Source: Marinobacter bohaiensis
Lineage (GTDB): Bacteria; Pseudomonadota; Gammaproteobacteria; Pseudomonadales; Oleiphilaceae
Assembly (NCBI RefSeq): GCF_003258515.1
Contig: NZ_QGEH01000002.1
Coordinates: 62,001 to 126,000, forward strand
Length of the DNA stretch: 64,000 bases
Reading direction: 5' to 3'
Shown here: one piece after another, positions 31,814 through 40,272 of the stretch
Layout: each line of letters starts with the position of its first letter
Position numbering within the stretch: position 1 is the first letter of the stretch
Made by a program: the position numbers and the translations under genes
The notes under the pieces: model-generated
Told to the model about the DNA's origin: nothing
The model's database searches: none
Seen by the model: only the letters and a program-made list of their open reading frames with translations

Positions 31814-34372
31814 ATGCCTGAGCCCCACAGCCCCAGGGTCCGAAAGTGGATCTGGCTACCGTTCGTGCTTTTTCTCGGGCTCGGTGTCTACGGGTTCCTG
31901 CTGAATCTGTCGCCGGCCCTGGGCGCTCACGCCCTTCCGCTGCAGCCATCGTCGCTGTTGCCCGAAACCGGCGACGATATCTTCCAGCCCCACATTGCCT
32001 TCCGCAAGGCCAACCTGGACCAGGTCCTGGCACACGACGACTGGCTCTCGGGCAGCGGCTGGCAAACCCTGCCCGATTTTCGTGAGGGCCTGGGCTACCT
32101 GCAATCGCCCGCCACCTTCCGCATCACGCTGCAGAACCCGGATCCCGAACCGCTCTCGTTGCTGCTGCAAATCGAGGCGCCCTCCCTGGACCGGGTCCGC
32201 GCCGTCGCCATTCCCGAGGACGGCCAGCCCGAGCGACTGCCGACGCTCGGCGACCAGGCCCCTTTCGCCGAGCGCATCGTCAAACTGCCGGAGCTGATCT
32301 GGCCCATCGTGCTGGGCGGACACAGTTACACCACCCTGCTTTTTGAGGTCAATAACGCCGGACCGACGCTGTTTCCCTTCAGCGTCACGCGCCCGGAGCA
32401 CCTGCTCAGCGAAGTGGGCAGCCGGATTGCCTGGAAAGCTGCGCTCTACGGCGTCCTGCTGTTTGCCCTGGTGTTCGACATCGCCCTGCTGCTCACACTG
32501 CGCAGCATGGCCGCCGCCTGGCTCACCTGCCTGCTGACCAGCGTGCTGTTTACCCAGCTGTGCGTGGACGGCTTCGGGCTCTGGCTGATCTGGCCCAACA
32601 TGCCGGCCCTGGGCAGCCTGCTGTCCCCCATGATCGCACTCAGCGCCGTGGCGCTGATCCGCTTCTGCCGGCACTTCCTGGGGCTCACCGGCCCCTGGCT
32701 CTACCCCCTGCGCCTTGCCGCCCTGAGCATGCTGGCGCTGGCCCTGCTGGAGCCCGTGCTCCCCGGGCTGGTGGGGCAGGACACCATCCTCGTGGGCGGC
32801 AGCATCAGCTTGCTGCTGGTTCTGGCCGTTGCCCTCGCCCGCTCCCGTGAGCAGGCCTCGGCGCGCTATCTCTCGGTAGCCCTGGTGCTGCTGATCCTGG
32901 GTGCGGCGACGGCCATGCTGCGCACCATTGGCTGGGTGCCGGTCAACGCCATCACCAATTCCGGTTTCTATCTGGGCACGGCCGCGGCGTCCATTTTCCT
33001 GACGCTGGTGGTCGGCTATCGTCTGGTCGAGGAGCGCCGGCGCCGCCTCAGCGCCACCCAGCGCGCCCTGGAAGAACGCCGCCTGCGCACGCGACTGGAG
33101 CAGGACTACGACCAACTGGCCGCCTCCAACCGCATCACCCGCCGCCCCAACCGCGCGATCATCGAGCAGACCCTGGCGCAGCTGTCGCCGCTGGACCAGC
33201 CCTTCGTGGTGGGTCTGTTGCGCCTGGAACGCTACGGCGAGATCGAGCGCGCGCTGGGCTACCAGGAGGCGGAAAACCTGCTGCGCATCTACCTGACCCG
33301 GCTGTGCCGATACCTGGAAACCCATTTCAGTGGCCAGCTGATCCTGTTCCGGGGCCACCCGGTGGGCACGGTGGACACCTTCAACCACGTCTTCGCCCTG
33401 CGCACCGACGTGGGCAGCATTCCCTGGAACGACATCCGCGCCTGGCTGGAGCAGACTTTCAACGAAGAACACTACGCGTTCAGTTGGGTGGGCCGGCTGG
33501 GGCTGGCCTACGCGCCGGAACACGGCACCGCCGGCAGCGAACTGATCTCCCGCGCCGGCTTCGCGGCCCTGTCCAGCGACGCCATCATCAACGTCTACGA
33601 TCCGTATTCCGAGAAGAAACAGAACCTGCAGCACTTCCTGATCCTGGACCTGGACCAGGCCCTGCGCACCGGCGCCATCCACCTGCACTACCAGCCCAAG
33701 GTGTTCGTCCACGACAGCCGAGTCATCGCCTACGAGGCGCTGATCCGCTGGGACCATCCGCAGCACGGCCGCATCCGCCCGGACCAGTGGATTCCCTTCG
33801 CCGAACAGGTGGGCGCCATCCACGGCGTCACGCTCTGGGCCATCGAACGGGCGGTGCAGGATCTGCCGATGCTGGAGCAGCAGACCGGTTACGCGGTAAC
33901 CATCGCCATCAACATTTCCGCCCGCGATCTGGCGCGACAGGACTTTCACAGCGAGGCGCTGGCAATCCTCGATCGCCACCGGGTAGCACCCGACCAGGTG
34001 ATGCTGGAAATCACCGAAACCGCGGTCATGGGGGATGTGGACCGTGCCCGCCAGATGCTGGAGAAACTCAGCCACGCCGGCTTCCGCATCGCCCTGGACG
34101 ACTTCGGTACCGGCTACTCCTCCCTCAGCGCCCTAGCCTCGTTCAGTCTGGACGAACTCAAGATCGACCGCAGTTTCCTGACCGACATCCACATCGACGC
34201 GGTGCGCCAGCGCATCTTCCACACCGCGGTGGAGCTGGGCGAAGCGCTGGATCTGCGCATCGTGGTGGAAGGTGTGGAATCGGCAGCGGTCGCCGACTGG
34301 CTGCAGCGCTACCCCGGCCTGTGCGGCCAGGGCTACTACTGGGGCCGGCCGGCACCGCTCATACCGGCCTGA
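31814..34372 (+). CDS. 7TMR-DISM-like sensor with degenerate GGDEF and EAL domains
   Basis: An 852-aa membrane protein built like the one at 10913: N-terminal anchor helix (WLPFVLFLGLGVYGFLLNL in part), a periplasmic domain (about residues 40-200), seven membrane helices (about 205-400), a short coiled coil, a GGDEF-derived domain that keeps RRPNRAIIEQ but has no GGDEF loop, and an EAL domain with YEALIRWDHP (EAL 641-643), NISARDL, EITETAVM, DDFGTGYSSLSALASF and EGVES. The EAL motifs appear complete, so c-di-GMP hydrolysis is predicted. Similarity to the first protein is in architecture; sequence identity looks modest, suggesting old paralogues. Confidence 0.85.
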   Translation: MPEPHSPRVRKWIWLPFVLFLGLGVYGFLLNLSPALGAHALPLQPSSLLPETGDDIFQPHIAFRKANLDQVLAHDDWLSGSGWQTLPDFREGLGYLQSPATFRITLQNPDPEPLSLLLQIEAPSLDRVRAVAIPEDGQPERLPTLGDQAPFAERIVKLPELIWPIVLGGHSYTTLLFEVNNAGPTLFPFSVTRPEHLLSEVGSRIAWKAALYGVLLFALVFDIALLLTLRSMAAAWLTCLLTSVLFTQLCVDGFGLWLIWPNMPALGSLLSPMIALSAVALIRFCRHFLGLTGPWLYPLRLAALSMLALALLEPVLPGLVGQDTILVGGSISLLLVLAVALARSREQASARYLSVALVLLILGAATAMLRTIGWVPVNAITNSGFYLGTAAASIFLTLVVGYRLVEERRRRLSATQRALEERRLRTRLEQDYDQLAASNRITRRPNRAIIEQTLAQLSPLDQPFVVGLLRLERYGEIERALGYQEAENLLRIYLTRLCRYLETHFSGQLILFRGHPVGTVDTFNHVFALRTDVGSIPWNDIRAWLEQTFNEEHYAFSWVGRLGLAYAPEHGTAGSELISRAGFAALSSDAIINVYDPYSEKKQNLQHFLILDLDQALRTGAIHLHYQPKVFVHDSRVIAYEALIRWDHPQHGRIRPDQWIPFAEQVGAIHGVTLWAIERAVQDLPMLEQQTGYAVTIAINISARDLARQDFHSEALAILDRHRVAPDQVMLEITETAVMGDVDRARQMLEKLSHAGFRIALDDFGTGYSSLSALASFSLDELKIDRSFLTDIHIDAVRQRIFHTAVELGEALDLRIVVEGVESAAVADWLQRYPGLCGQGYYWGRPAPLIPA

Positions 34373-34488
34373 AGCACCACGCCCGGCGTGGTCGCCCCAG
34401 AAACCCGAGGGACGGTTTCCCGGGCAAACGACTTTCGCGGCGCGTCCACCTAGACTGGCTCAAACCGCCAGCCAGCCGGGAACGCCAG

Positions 34489-35151
34489 ATGACCAGGAAA
34501 CCGCAACAGCAGCGGGCCAAGGCCACCGTCAATGCCATCGTCGAAGCCGGCTTCATCGCCATGGCCGAACATGGCCCGGCGGCCACCACCACGCGCCAGA
34601 TTGCGGATATCGCGGGGGTCGGCGTGGGTTCACTGTACGAGTACTTCGACAACAAGGAAGCCATCTTCAGCGAGATGTCGCAGCGTTTCGTGGCGGACAC
34701 GGTGGCGATGATCCAGCCGCTGGTGCCGGAGCTGGTGCGCTTACCCATCGCCGACGCGGTGCGGGAGCTGCTCGACCGCTTCCGCGATTTCCTGCAGCAG
34801 GACGACGGGCGCTACCTCAACTGCGTCCAGTACGCCATGACGCTGGATTTCGAGATGTACCTGGAGCCCCTGCAAAAGGCCCTGTCCGACCTGGTGACCC
34901 AGTACCTGATGCACCATCCGGAAACCCTGCAGATCCGCAGCATCCCCACCATGAGTTACATCATGATCCACGGCGGCATTTTCGCGGTGGTGCGCCACCT
35001 GACCGACCCCAGCCCACCGATCCGGTTCGACGAACTGGCCGATGGCCTGGCGCGCATGGTGGGGCATTACACAACGCGGGAGATCGAACTGGCACGGCAG
35101 CCCCGCGAACAGCCGGTCGGCAGCCGTCCGCAGGACAGCGACGAGCGCTGA
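34489..35151 (+). CDS. TetR family transcriptional regulator
   Basis: A 220-aa regulator. The helix-turn-helix lies at residues 10-55 (NAIVEAGFIAMAEHG, then TTTRQIADIAGVGVGSLYEYFDNKEAIF). The C-terminal half is helical with no recognised ligand signature, and the last 25 residues are polar and probably disordered. The start at 34489 is chosen because translation upstream runs in a shadow frame of the EAL gene; GCCGGG precedes it without a good ribosome binding site. Neighbours give no clear target. Confidence 0.85.
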   Translation: MTRKPQQQRAKATVNAIVEAGFIAMAEHGPAATTTRQIADIAGVGVGSLYEYFDNKEAIFSEMSQRFVADTVAMIQPLVPELVRLPIADAVRELLDRFRDFLQQDDGRYLNCVQYAMTLDFEMYLEPLQKALSDLVTQYLMHHPETLQIRSIPTMSYIMIHGGIFAVVRHLTDPSPPIRFDELADGLARMVGHYTTREIELARQPREQPVGSRPQDSDER

Positions 35152-35160
35152 TTCAGCCGG

Positions 35161-35769
35161 TCAGCCGATGAACTGCGGCGCGAAACCGTAATTCCAGATC
35201 AGCACCGAACCGACCCGGGTGGTGACCAGGATCACCAGCGCCACCGTCAGCACCGCGCCGCAGTAGAGAATCGCCCGCTCCTTGGGAATTCCCATGACGA
35301 TGGGCAGACCGTCATAGACCAAGTAGCCGGCGTAGGCGGCGGCGGCCAGCAGCACCAGGGCATTGAACCAGGGCACCGGATAGAGCATCGCAAACCCCGC
35401 CAGGAACAGCGGCGTGGCGGCATAGGCGGCCAGGGCCATGCCGTTGGATTTGTCCGCCTCACTCTTGGCACCGTAGGTGCTGGCCATCCAGTCGATCATC
35501 CAGCCCAGGGCGAACACACCGACCAGAATCGCGACGTAGGTCAGCACGCTGAGCTGGATGGCGCTGATGTTGGACAGCCGGATCAGGCGGTCGCCGCCGA
35601 CCGTCCAGCCGAAGTAGGTGGTGGAGATATAGGCACAAACCGGTCCGATGGCGGCCAGTATCAGCACGTACGCTACATAGACGTGCCATGGCGTTTCATG
35701 CTCCCGACGGATTTCCGCCCATTCGTGATCCGGGTGGGTGAACAGACCGAAAGCGTGTTTGAGCAACAT
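35161..35769 (-). CDS. Yip1 family membrane protein
   Basis: A 202-aa inner-membrane protein with five transmembrane helices. The N-terminal HAFGLFTHPDHEWAEIRRE is the Yip1 (DUF1282) signature, a soluble lead that precedes the first helix (YVAYVLILAAIGPVCAYI). Bacterial members have no established function. The gene is convergent with the TetR gene (9 nt between the stops) and divergent from the dienelactone hydrolase gene. Near the start codon, reading on the minus strand, AAGGAGAAGG is a strong ribosome binding site. Confidence 0.88.
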   Translation of the reverse strand: MLLKHAFGLFTHPDHEWAEIRREHETPWHVYVAYVLILAAIGPVCAYISTTYFGWTVGGDRLIRLSNISAIQLSVLTYVAILVGVFALGWMIDWMASTYGAKSEADKSNGMALAAYAATPLFLAGFAMLYPVPWFNALVLLAAAAYAGYLVYDGLPIVMGIPKERAILYCGAVLTVALVILVTTRVGSVLIWNYGFAPQFIG

Positions 35770-35909
35770 AGAAGCCTTCTCCTTTCTTGTTCGAGTGAGG
35801 CGAAAACGGCCCTTTGCTTAGCATAGATCAACCTGCCGGAAGCCGGTCAATAATTGCACAGCACGCACCCCATACTGACCTTGCTCATGACGCCCTTTGA
35901 CGGAATCCG

Positions 35910-35921
35910 ACGACCGGTCTA
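35910..35921. promoter_or_regulatory. TetR-type operator-like site before the dienelactone hydrolase gene
   Basis: The minus strand reads TAGACCGGTCGTCGG, sharing TAGACC(A/G)GTCGTC with the site in front of the Cys-rich TetR gene (29043). It lies 92 nt before the hydrolase start and 141 nt before the divergent Yip1 start. Confidence 0.4.
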
Positions 35922-36012
35922 GCGTTGCTCCATCCGGATCCGACAGCGGTTGCCCGTCCGAGAGCGGCCGCCCTGTCCAGCAACGGTTACCCATCCATGA
36001 ACGGAGGTGAAC

Positions 36013-36738
36013 ATGATTGGCGAATCCCTGGAATATACGATCGACGGCCGCAACTACATCGGCCACATTGCCTACGACGATACCCGGAGCGGTCCCCGGC
36101 CGGGCATTATCCTGGTTCACGAGTGGTGGGGTCTGAACGACTTCGTGCGCGAGCAGGCGGACAAGCTGGCGGAGCAGGGCTACACCGCCTTCGCCATCGA
36201 CATGTACGGCGACGCCGCGCAGGCGGATAACCCGGACGACGCCAAGGCCATGATGCTGTCGGTGAAGGACACCCCGGGCGAGCTGGAGAAGCGTTACCGG
36301 GGGGCGCTGGAGGTGCTCAAGGCCCATGACAGCGTCGATCCGGAGCGTATTGCTTCCCAGGGCTACTGCTTCGGTGGCGCGGTGTCGCTGAACATGGCCC
36401 GGCTGGGATTGGACCTTAAGGGTGTGGTCAGCTTCCACGGCAATCTGGGCACCGACATCCAGATCAAACCGGGCGACATCAAGGGCCAGTTGCAGGTCTA
36501 CACCGGCGGTGCGGATGTGATGATCCCGCCGCAGCAGGTGGCGGCGTTCGTGGAGGAAATGCAGGAAGCCGGCGTACGGTTCGACCTGATCAACTACCCC
36601 GGCGCCCAGCACGGCTTCACCAACCCCGGCGCCACCGCCAAGGGACAGAAGTTCGGCTTCCCGGTGGGTTATGACGCCAACGCGGCCCGGGACGCCTGGG
36701 AAGGCTCACTGGCCTTCTACAAGCGACTGTTCGGCTAA
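36013..36738 (+). CDS. Dienelactone hydrolase family protein
   Basis: A 241-aa alpha/beta hydrolase of the DLH family. IILVHEWWGLNDFVREQADKLA is the oxyanion and N-terminal signature, Cys119 in SQGYCFGGAVSL is the nucleophile, Asp168 lies in GGADVMIPP and His200 in GAQHGF. A Cys nucleophile is the hallmark of true dienelactone hydrolases. No aromatic-degradation genes adjoin it, so a housekeeping or detoxification role is likelier than chlorocatechol catabolism. GGAGG precedes the ATG at 36013. A site like the operator of the Cys-rich TetR regulator lies upstream. Confidence 0.9.
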   Translation: MIGESLEYTIDGRNYIGHIAYDDTRSGPRPGIILVHEWWGLNDFVREQADKLAEQGYTAFAIDMYGDAAQADNPDDAKAMMLSVKDTPGELEKRYRGALEVLKAHDSVDPERIASQGYCFGGAVSLNMARLGLDLKGVVSFHGNLGTDIQIKPGDIKGQLQVYTGGADVMIPPQQVAAFVEEMQEAGVRFDLINYPGAQHGFTNPGATAKGQKFGFPVGYDANAARDAWEGSLAFYKRLFG

Positions 36739-36752
36739 ACGGCCGACCGTAT

Positions 36753-36774
36753 GCCCTGTCTCACGGGACAGGGC
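36753..36774. terminator. Hairpin between convergent hydrolase and GST genes
   Basis: Inverted repeat GCCCTGTC / GACAGGGC (6-nt loop) between the two convergent stops; the T-run is minimal (TT on the plus strand). Confidence 0.5.
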
Positions 36775-36790
36775 TTCTGGGTCACGCGTT

Positions 36791-37363
36791 TCAAGCGTCT
36801 CGCGGATCGGTCCCGCCCACCATGGGCCGTTCCCGGTTGGCATCGCGGAAACTCAGCAGGCTCTCCACACCGGTGAAATCCACCGACTCACGAAACTCCA
36901 GCCAGTCCACCATGCAGTAGAGACAGATCGCCGGATAATGCCACTGGGCGAATTCGCCCGCGTCCACCATGGCCGCCAGGGTGCGCAACGACAGCATGAT
37001 GCGCTCACGCTGGAGGTTGTAGAACATCAGGTCCTGTTCCACGTCGATGCCGGACTTCTTCGACAGCAACAGGGTCACCGCCGAATCGTTGACCGCGTCG
37101 ATCAGCGTCAGCTGGTTCTCCTGATCCCAGCTCAGGGGCGCATCGCCGTTTTTCTGGGCGAGGTAGCGTGAAATCACCCGGGAGTCGTACACCTCCTGCT
37201 CGCCGTCAATGAGCATCGGGATCTTCAGGGCCGGGTTGTTACGGCGTAGCTCGTCCCGACCCTCGCCATAGATGTTCAGGTTGACGAACTCGTAGTCGCT
37301 CTCGGCCAGCAACAGGCGAATGCGGCGGACGTAGGGCGACGTGGTGGAACCAATCAGTTTCAT
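36791..37363 (-). CDS. Glutathione S-transferase-like protein
   Basis: A 190-aa protein. The N-terminal thioredoxin-fold domain reads MKLIGSTTSPYVRRIRLLLAE, with Ser8/Thr and SPYVRR at the glutathione site, followed by NPALKIPMLIDGEQEVYDSRVISRYLA, which includes the cis-Pro (IPML) and the SNAIL-like DSR motif. The C-terminal helical domain is shorter than in most GSTs. The start at 37363 is supported by GGAG at 9 nt spacing; an extension to 37414 is possible. It is divergent from the pel operon; shared control is not implied by function. Confidence 0.85.
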   Translation of the reverse strand: MKLIGSTTSPYVRRIRLLLAESDYEFVNLNIYGEGRDELRRNNPALKIPMLIDGEQEVYDSRVISRYLAQKNGDAPLSWDQENQLTLIDAVNDSAVTLLLSKKSGIDVEQDLMFYNLQRERIMLSLRTLAAMVDAGEFAQWHYPAICLYCMVDWLEFRESVDFTGVESLLSFRDANRERPMVGGTDPRDA

Positions 37364-37391
37364 CTCAGATTTCTCCGTGGGGTTGCTGGCG

Positions 37392-37407
37392 ATGACATGA
37401 GTGTCAT
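37392..37407. promoter_or_regulatory. Palindrome in the GST-pelA divergent promoter region
   Basis: ATGACA-TGAG-TGTCAT, a perfect 6-bp-arm inverted repeat in the 143-bp space between the GST-like gene and pelA. It could be an operator for either. I did not find a convincing FleQ box, the known c-di-GMP-responsive site of Pseudomonas pel. Confidence 0.35.
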
Positions 37408-37506
37408 GATTCAAGCCGTTGAATTTGCATCTAAACTGCTAATCTGATCGTACATGGATAGTTTCGTCACTTCATGATGACCCGTTGCGGCAACAAAAAG
37501 GACCCC

Positions 37507-40272
37507 ATGCCCAAAAACCCCGTTGTTTTGCCAGCAGTACTCGTCCTGGCGCTTTTCAGCCAGGTCGTCCTGGCTCAGGCACCCCGGAATGTCGGCTTCT
37601 ATTACGGCCACGAGGCACCGGTCAGCGCCTTGATGGCGTACGACTGGCTGGTCCTGCAACGCGATCGCAACAGCACGTCACGCCTCGACACCCTCAACGA
37701 CGCCGGCGTGGCGCCCATTGCCTATGTCAGCGTGGGCGAAATGGCCCGCAGTCACAAGCAGTTTGCGCAACTTCCCGCCACCGCACGCCTGGGCCGGAAC
37801 ACGGGCTGGGACAGCGCCATTCTCGATATCCGCCAGCCGGCGGTACGCGCCTTCCTGCTCGACAGGCTGATCGACCCGGCGTTCCGGGCCGGCTACCACG
37901 GGGTTTTCCTGGACACCCTCGACAGCTACCGGCTCACCCAGGCCGGCCAGGACGATCCGGCGGCGTTCGTGCAGGCCCTGGCGACCCTGATCGGCCGCAT
38001 CCGCGAGCGCCACCCGGACGCCCGGATCATCATCAACCGGGGCTTCGAACTCCCCGAGAGCGTCCACGCCCAGGTAGACGCACTGGCCTTCGAATCCTAC
38101 CGGCGCGGCTATGACGCCGGCCGCAAACGCTATCGTCCGGTGTCCGACGCCGATCGCCAATGGCTCCGGGGCCAGCTCGATCACTGGCGCGACCGGCACC
38201 CGGACAAGCCCCTGATCGCCATCGACTACGTGCGCGACGCCAGCGACGCGCCCGCCCTGGCCAGGCAACTGCGCCAGGATGGCTTCGTCCCCTACGTCAC
38301 CGACCCGGACCTGCAGCGCCTGGGGCCCACCGAACCGCAACGGATCAAACGCGAGGTGCTGGTCCTGCACGATGCGCAGGACGGCCTGATGGCGCACAGC
38401 GCCGCCCACCGGTATGGCGGTGTGCTACTGGAACGGCTGGGTTACATCCCGGTTTACCGGGATATGCACGCCACCCTGCCCAGCGAGCCTCTCGATGACC
38501 GCTTCGCCGGCATCGTCGCCTGGTGGGAGGGCGGCGCCAAGAGCCGTCGTGTGTGCCGATGGCTGTCGCAGCACCGTGGCAAACTGCCGCTGGTGGTCAT
38601 GGGCCGGCTGCCACCGGACCGCAACTGCGAGGCCCTTATCCGGTCCGACACCGTCACCCTGCCCGCGCTCCCTGTGACGACGACGCCGCGCCAGGCATCG
38701 GTCGGCCGTTTCGAGGGCACGCATTTGCCCGCAATGCCGGATTCGGCGCTGCCGCGCGCCGAAGGCGTCTCGTCGTGGCTGGAGATCACCGATGCCCAGG
38801 ACACGACCTTCACGCCGGTCTATACGGCCGAGCATCTCGGCGTGGCCCTGGAGCCCTACCTTTTCGAGCCGGGCCCCGAAGACGAACGCTACTGGCTGTT
38901 CGATCCGTTCGCGTTTCTGGCGGAGGCCCTCGGGGGGCCTCTCTATCCCACACCGGACGCCACGACGGAAAGTGGGCAACGCATCCTGACAGCTCACATC
39001 GACGGCGACGGTTTCGTATCCCGGGCCGAGCTGGAAGGCAGCCCGCTGGGTGCGACGGTCATCATGGACCAGATCATCAAACGTTACCGCGTTCCGCATA
39101 CCGTGTCGGTCATCGAAGCCGAAACCTCACCGAACGGCATCTATCCAGCGACCAGCGCCGAAGCCGAACGCATCGCCCGCCAACTGTTCCGGCTGGATAA
39201 CGTGGAAGTGGCGTCGCATTCCTACAGCCACCCCTTTTTCTGGCAGATCATCGAGGACGGTTCGCGCCCGTTACCGGTGTTCGCAGATTACGGCTACGCA
39301 CTGGGCGTCCCCGGGTACAAGCCGGTCCTGCAGCGCGAGATCCCCGGCTCGATCGACTACATCAACCGGCGCCTGGCGCCGGCGGACAAACCGACCAACC
39401 TGTTCCTCTGGACCGGCGACGCCCTGCCCGGCGAGCGCGCACTCAAAGCGGTTCGCTCCGCTGGCGTCCTGAACGTCAACGGCGGCGACACCCACCCGCT
39501 GCCCTACGCCTCCCAACTGGCGGGTGTCTGGCCCATGGCGCGCCCGGTCGGCGACGAGCTGCAGATCTACGCGCCGGTCATGAACGAAAACGTCTACACC
39601 AATCTCTGGCACGGCCCGTACTATGGCTTCCGCGACGTGATAGACACCTTCCGTATCCTGGAAAACTACCAACGGCTCAAACCGTTGAGCATCTACTACC
39701 ACTTCTATTCCGGAACCAAGCCTGCCGCGCTCAATGCCCTGAAGGCGGTCTACGACGACGCCCTGTCGCGGCCGGTGACCCCCCTGTACCTGAGCCAGTA
39801 CGCCCGGCGCGCCCGGTTCAACTACCGCTCGGCCATGCTGCGGGACAGCCATGGACGCTATACCTGGCGCGGCATCGGCGCCCCGCACACCGTGCGCATC
39901 GACCCGGCCGGCCAGTACCCGGATCTGGCCGCCAGTCAAGGCGTCGCCGGGTTCCATGACGATGCCGGCAACCGCTATGTTCACCTGACCGGCTCCCAGC
40001 CAACACTCGCGCTGCGCGACACGCCTCCGGAAGGCCCCTATCTGCAACAGGCCAATGCGGTTCTGACCCACTGGTCGCGGCGCCGGGTCGACGACCGCTG
40101 GCGTATCGAGCTAGGGTTCTCCGGCATCGGCCCGCTGAGCGCCACCCTGGCCGGCACCGGGCATTGCCGTGTGATCCGCGGAGCGTCCCTGTCCGTGAAG
40201 GGCACGGGGCGCCCGGTACAACTTGGCGCGCCGGGTAAAAACGTGAACTCGGCGACCCTGGAGTGCCGTTGA
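37507..40272 (+). CDS. pelA: PelA, Pel polysaccharide hydrolase and deacetylase
   Basis: A 921-aa periplasmic protein and first gene of the pel operon. A signal peptide (VVLPAVLVLALFSQVVLAQA) is followed by the glycoside hydrolase domain (about residues 25-260), with the probable acid Glu196 in LAFESYRRGYD, then a reductase-like middle region and the polysaccharide deacetylase domain, with HIDGDGF (Asp499/Asp501) and the metal-binding HSYSH (His571, His575). In P. aeruginosa PelA (948 aa) deacetylates GalNAc-containing Pel for export and can cleave it. AAAGGA precedes the ATG at 37507. All key residues are in place, so the protein should be active. Confidence 0.95.
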   Translation: MPKNPVVLPAVLVLALFSQVVLAQAPRNVGFYYGHEAPVSALMAYDWLVLQRDRNSTSRLDTLNDAGVAPIAYVSVGEMARSHKQFAQLPATARLGRNTGWDSAILDIRQPAVRAFLLDRLIDPAFRAGYHGVFLDTLDSYRLTQAGQDDPAAFVQALATLIGRIRERHPDARIIINRGFELPESVHAQVDALAFESYRRGYDAGRKRYRPVSDADRQWLRGQLDHWRDRHPDKPLIAIDYVRDASDAPALARQLRQDGFVPYVTDPDLQRLGPTEPQRIKREVLVLHDAQDGLMAHSAAHRYGGVLLERLGYIPVYRDMHATLPSEPLDDRFAGIVAWWEGGAKSRRVCRWLSQHRGKLPLVVMGRLPPDRNCEALIRSDTVTLPALPVTTTPRQASVGRFEGTHLPAMPDSALPRAEGVSSWLEITDAQDTTFTPVYTAEHLGVALEPYLFEPGPEDERYWLFDPFAFLAEALGGPLYPTPDATTESGQRILTAHIDGDGFVSRAELEGSPLGATVIMDQIIKRYRVPHTVSVIEAETSPNGIYPATSAEAERIARQLFRLDNVEVASHSYSHPFFWQIIEDGSRPLPVFADYGYALGVPGYKPVLQREIPGSIDYINRRLAPADKPTNLFLWTGDALPGERALKAVRSAGVLNVNGGDTHPLPYASQLAGVWPMARPVGDELQIYAPVMNENVYTNLWHGPYYGFRDVIDTFRILENYQRLKPLSIYYHFYSGTKPAALNALKAVYDDALSRPVTPLYLSQYARRARFNYRSAMLRDSHGRYTWRGIGAPHTVRIDPAGQYPDLAASQGVAGFHDDAGNRYVHLTGSQPTLALRDTPPEGPYLQQANAVLTHWSRRRVDDRWRIELGFSGIGPLSATLAGTGHCRVIRGASLSVKGTGRPVQLGAPGKNVNSATLECR

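Noticed and set aside
37364-37506. FleQ box before pelA
   Set aside because: The best match to the FleQ consensus is only about half of its positions, no better than chance.
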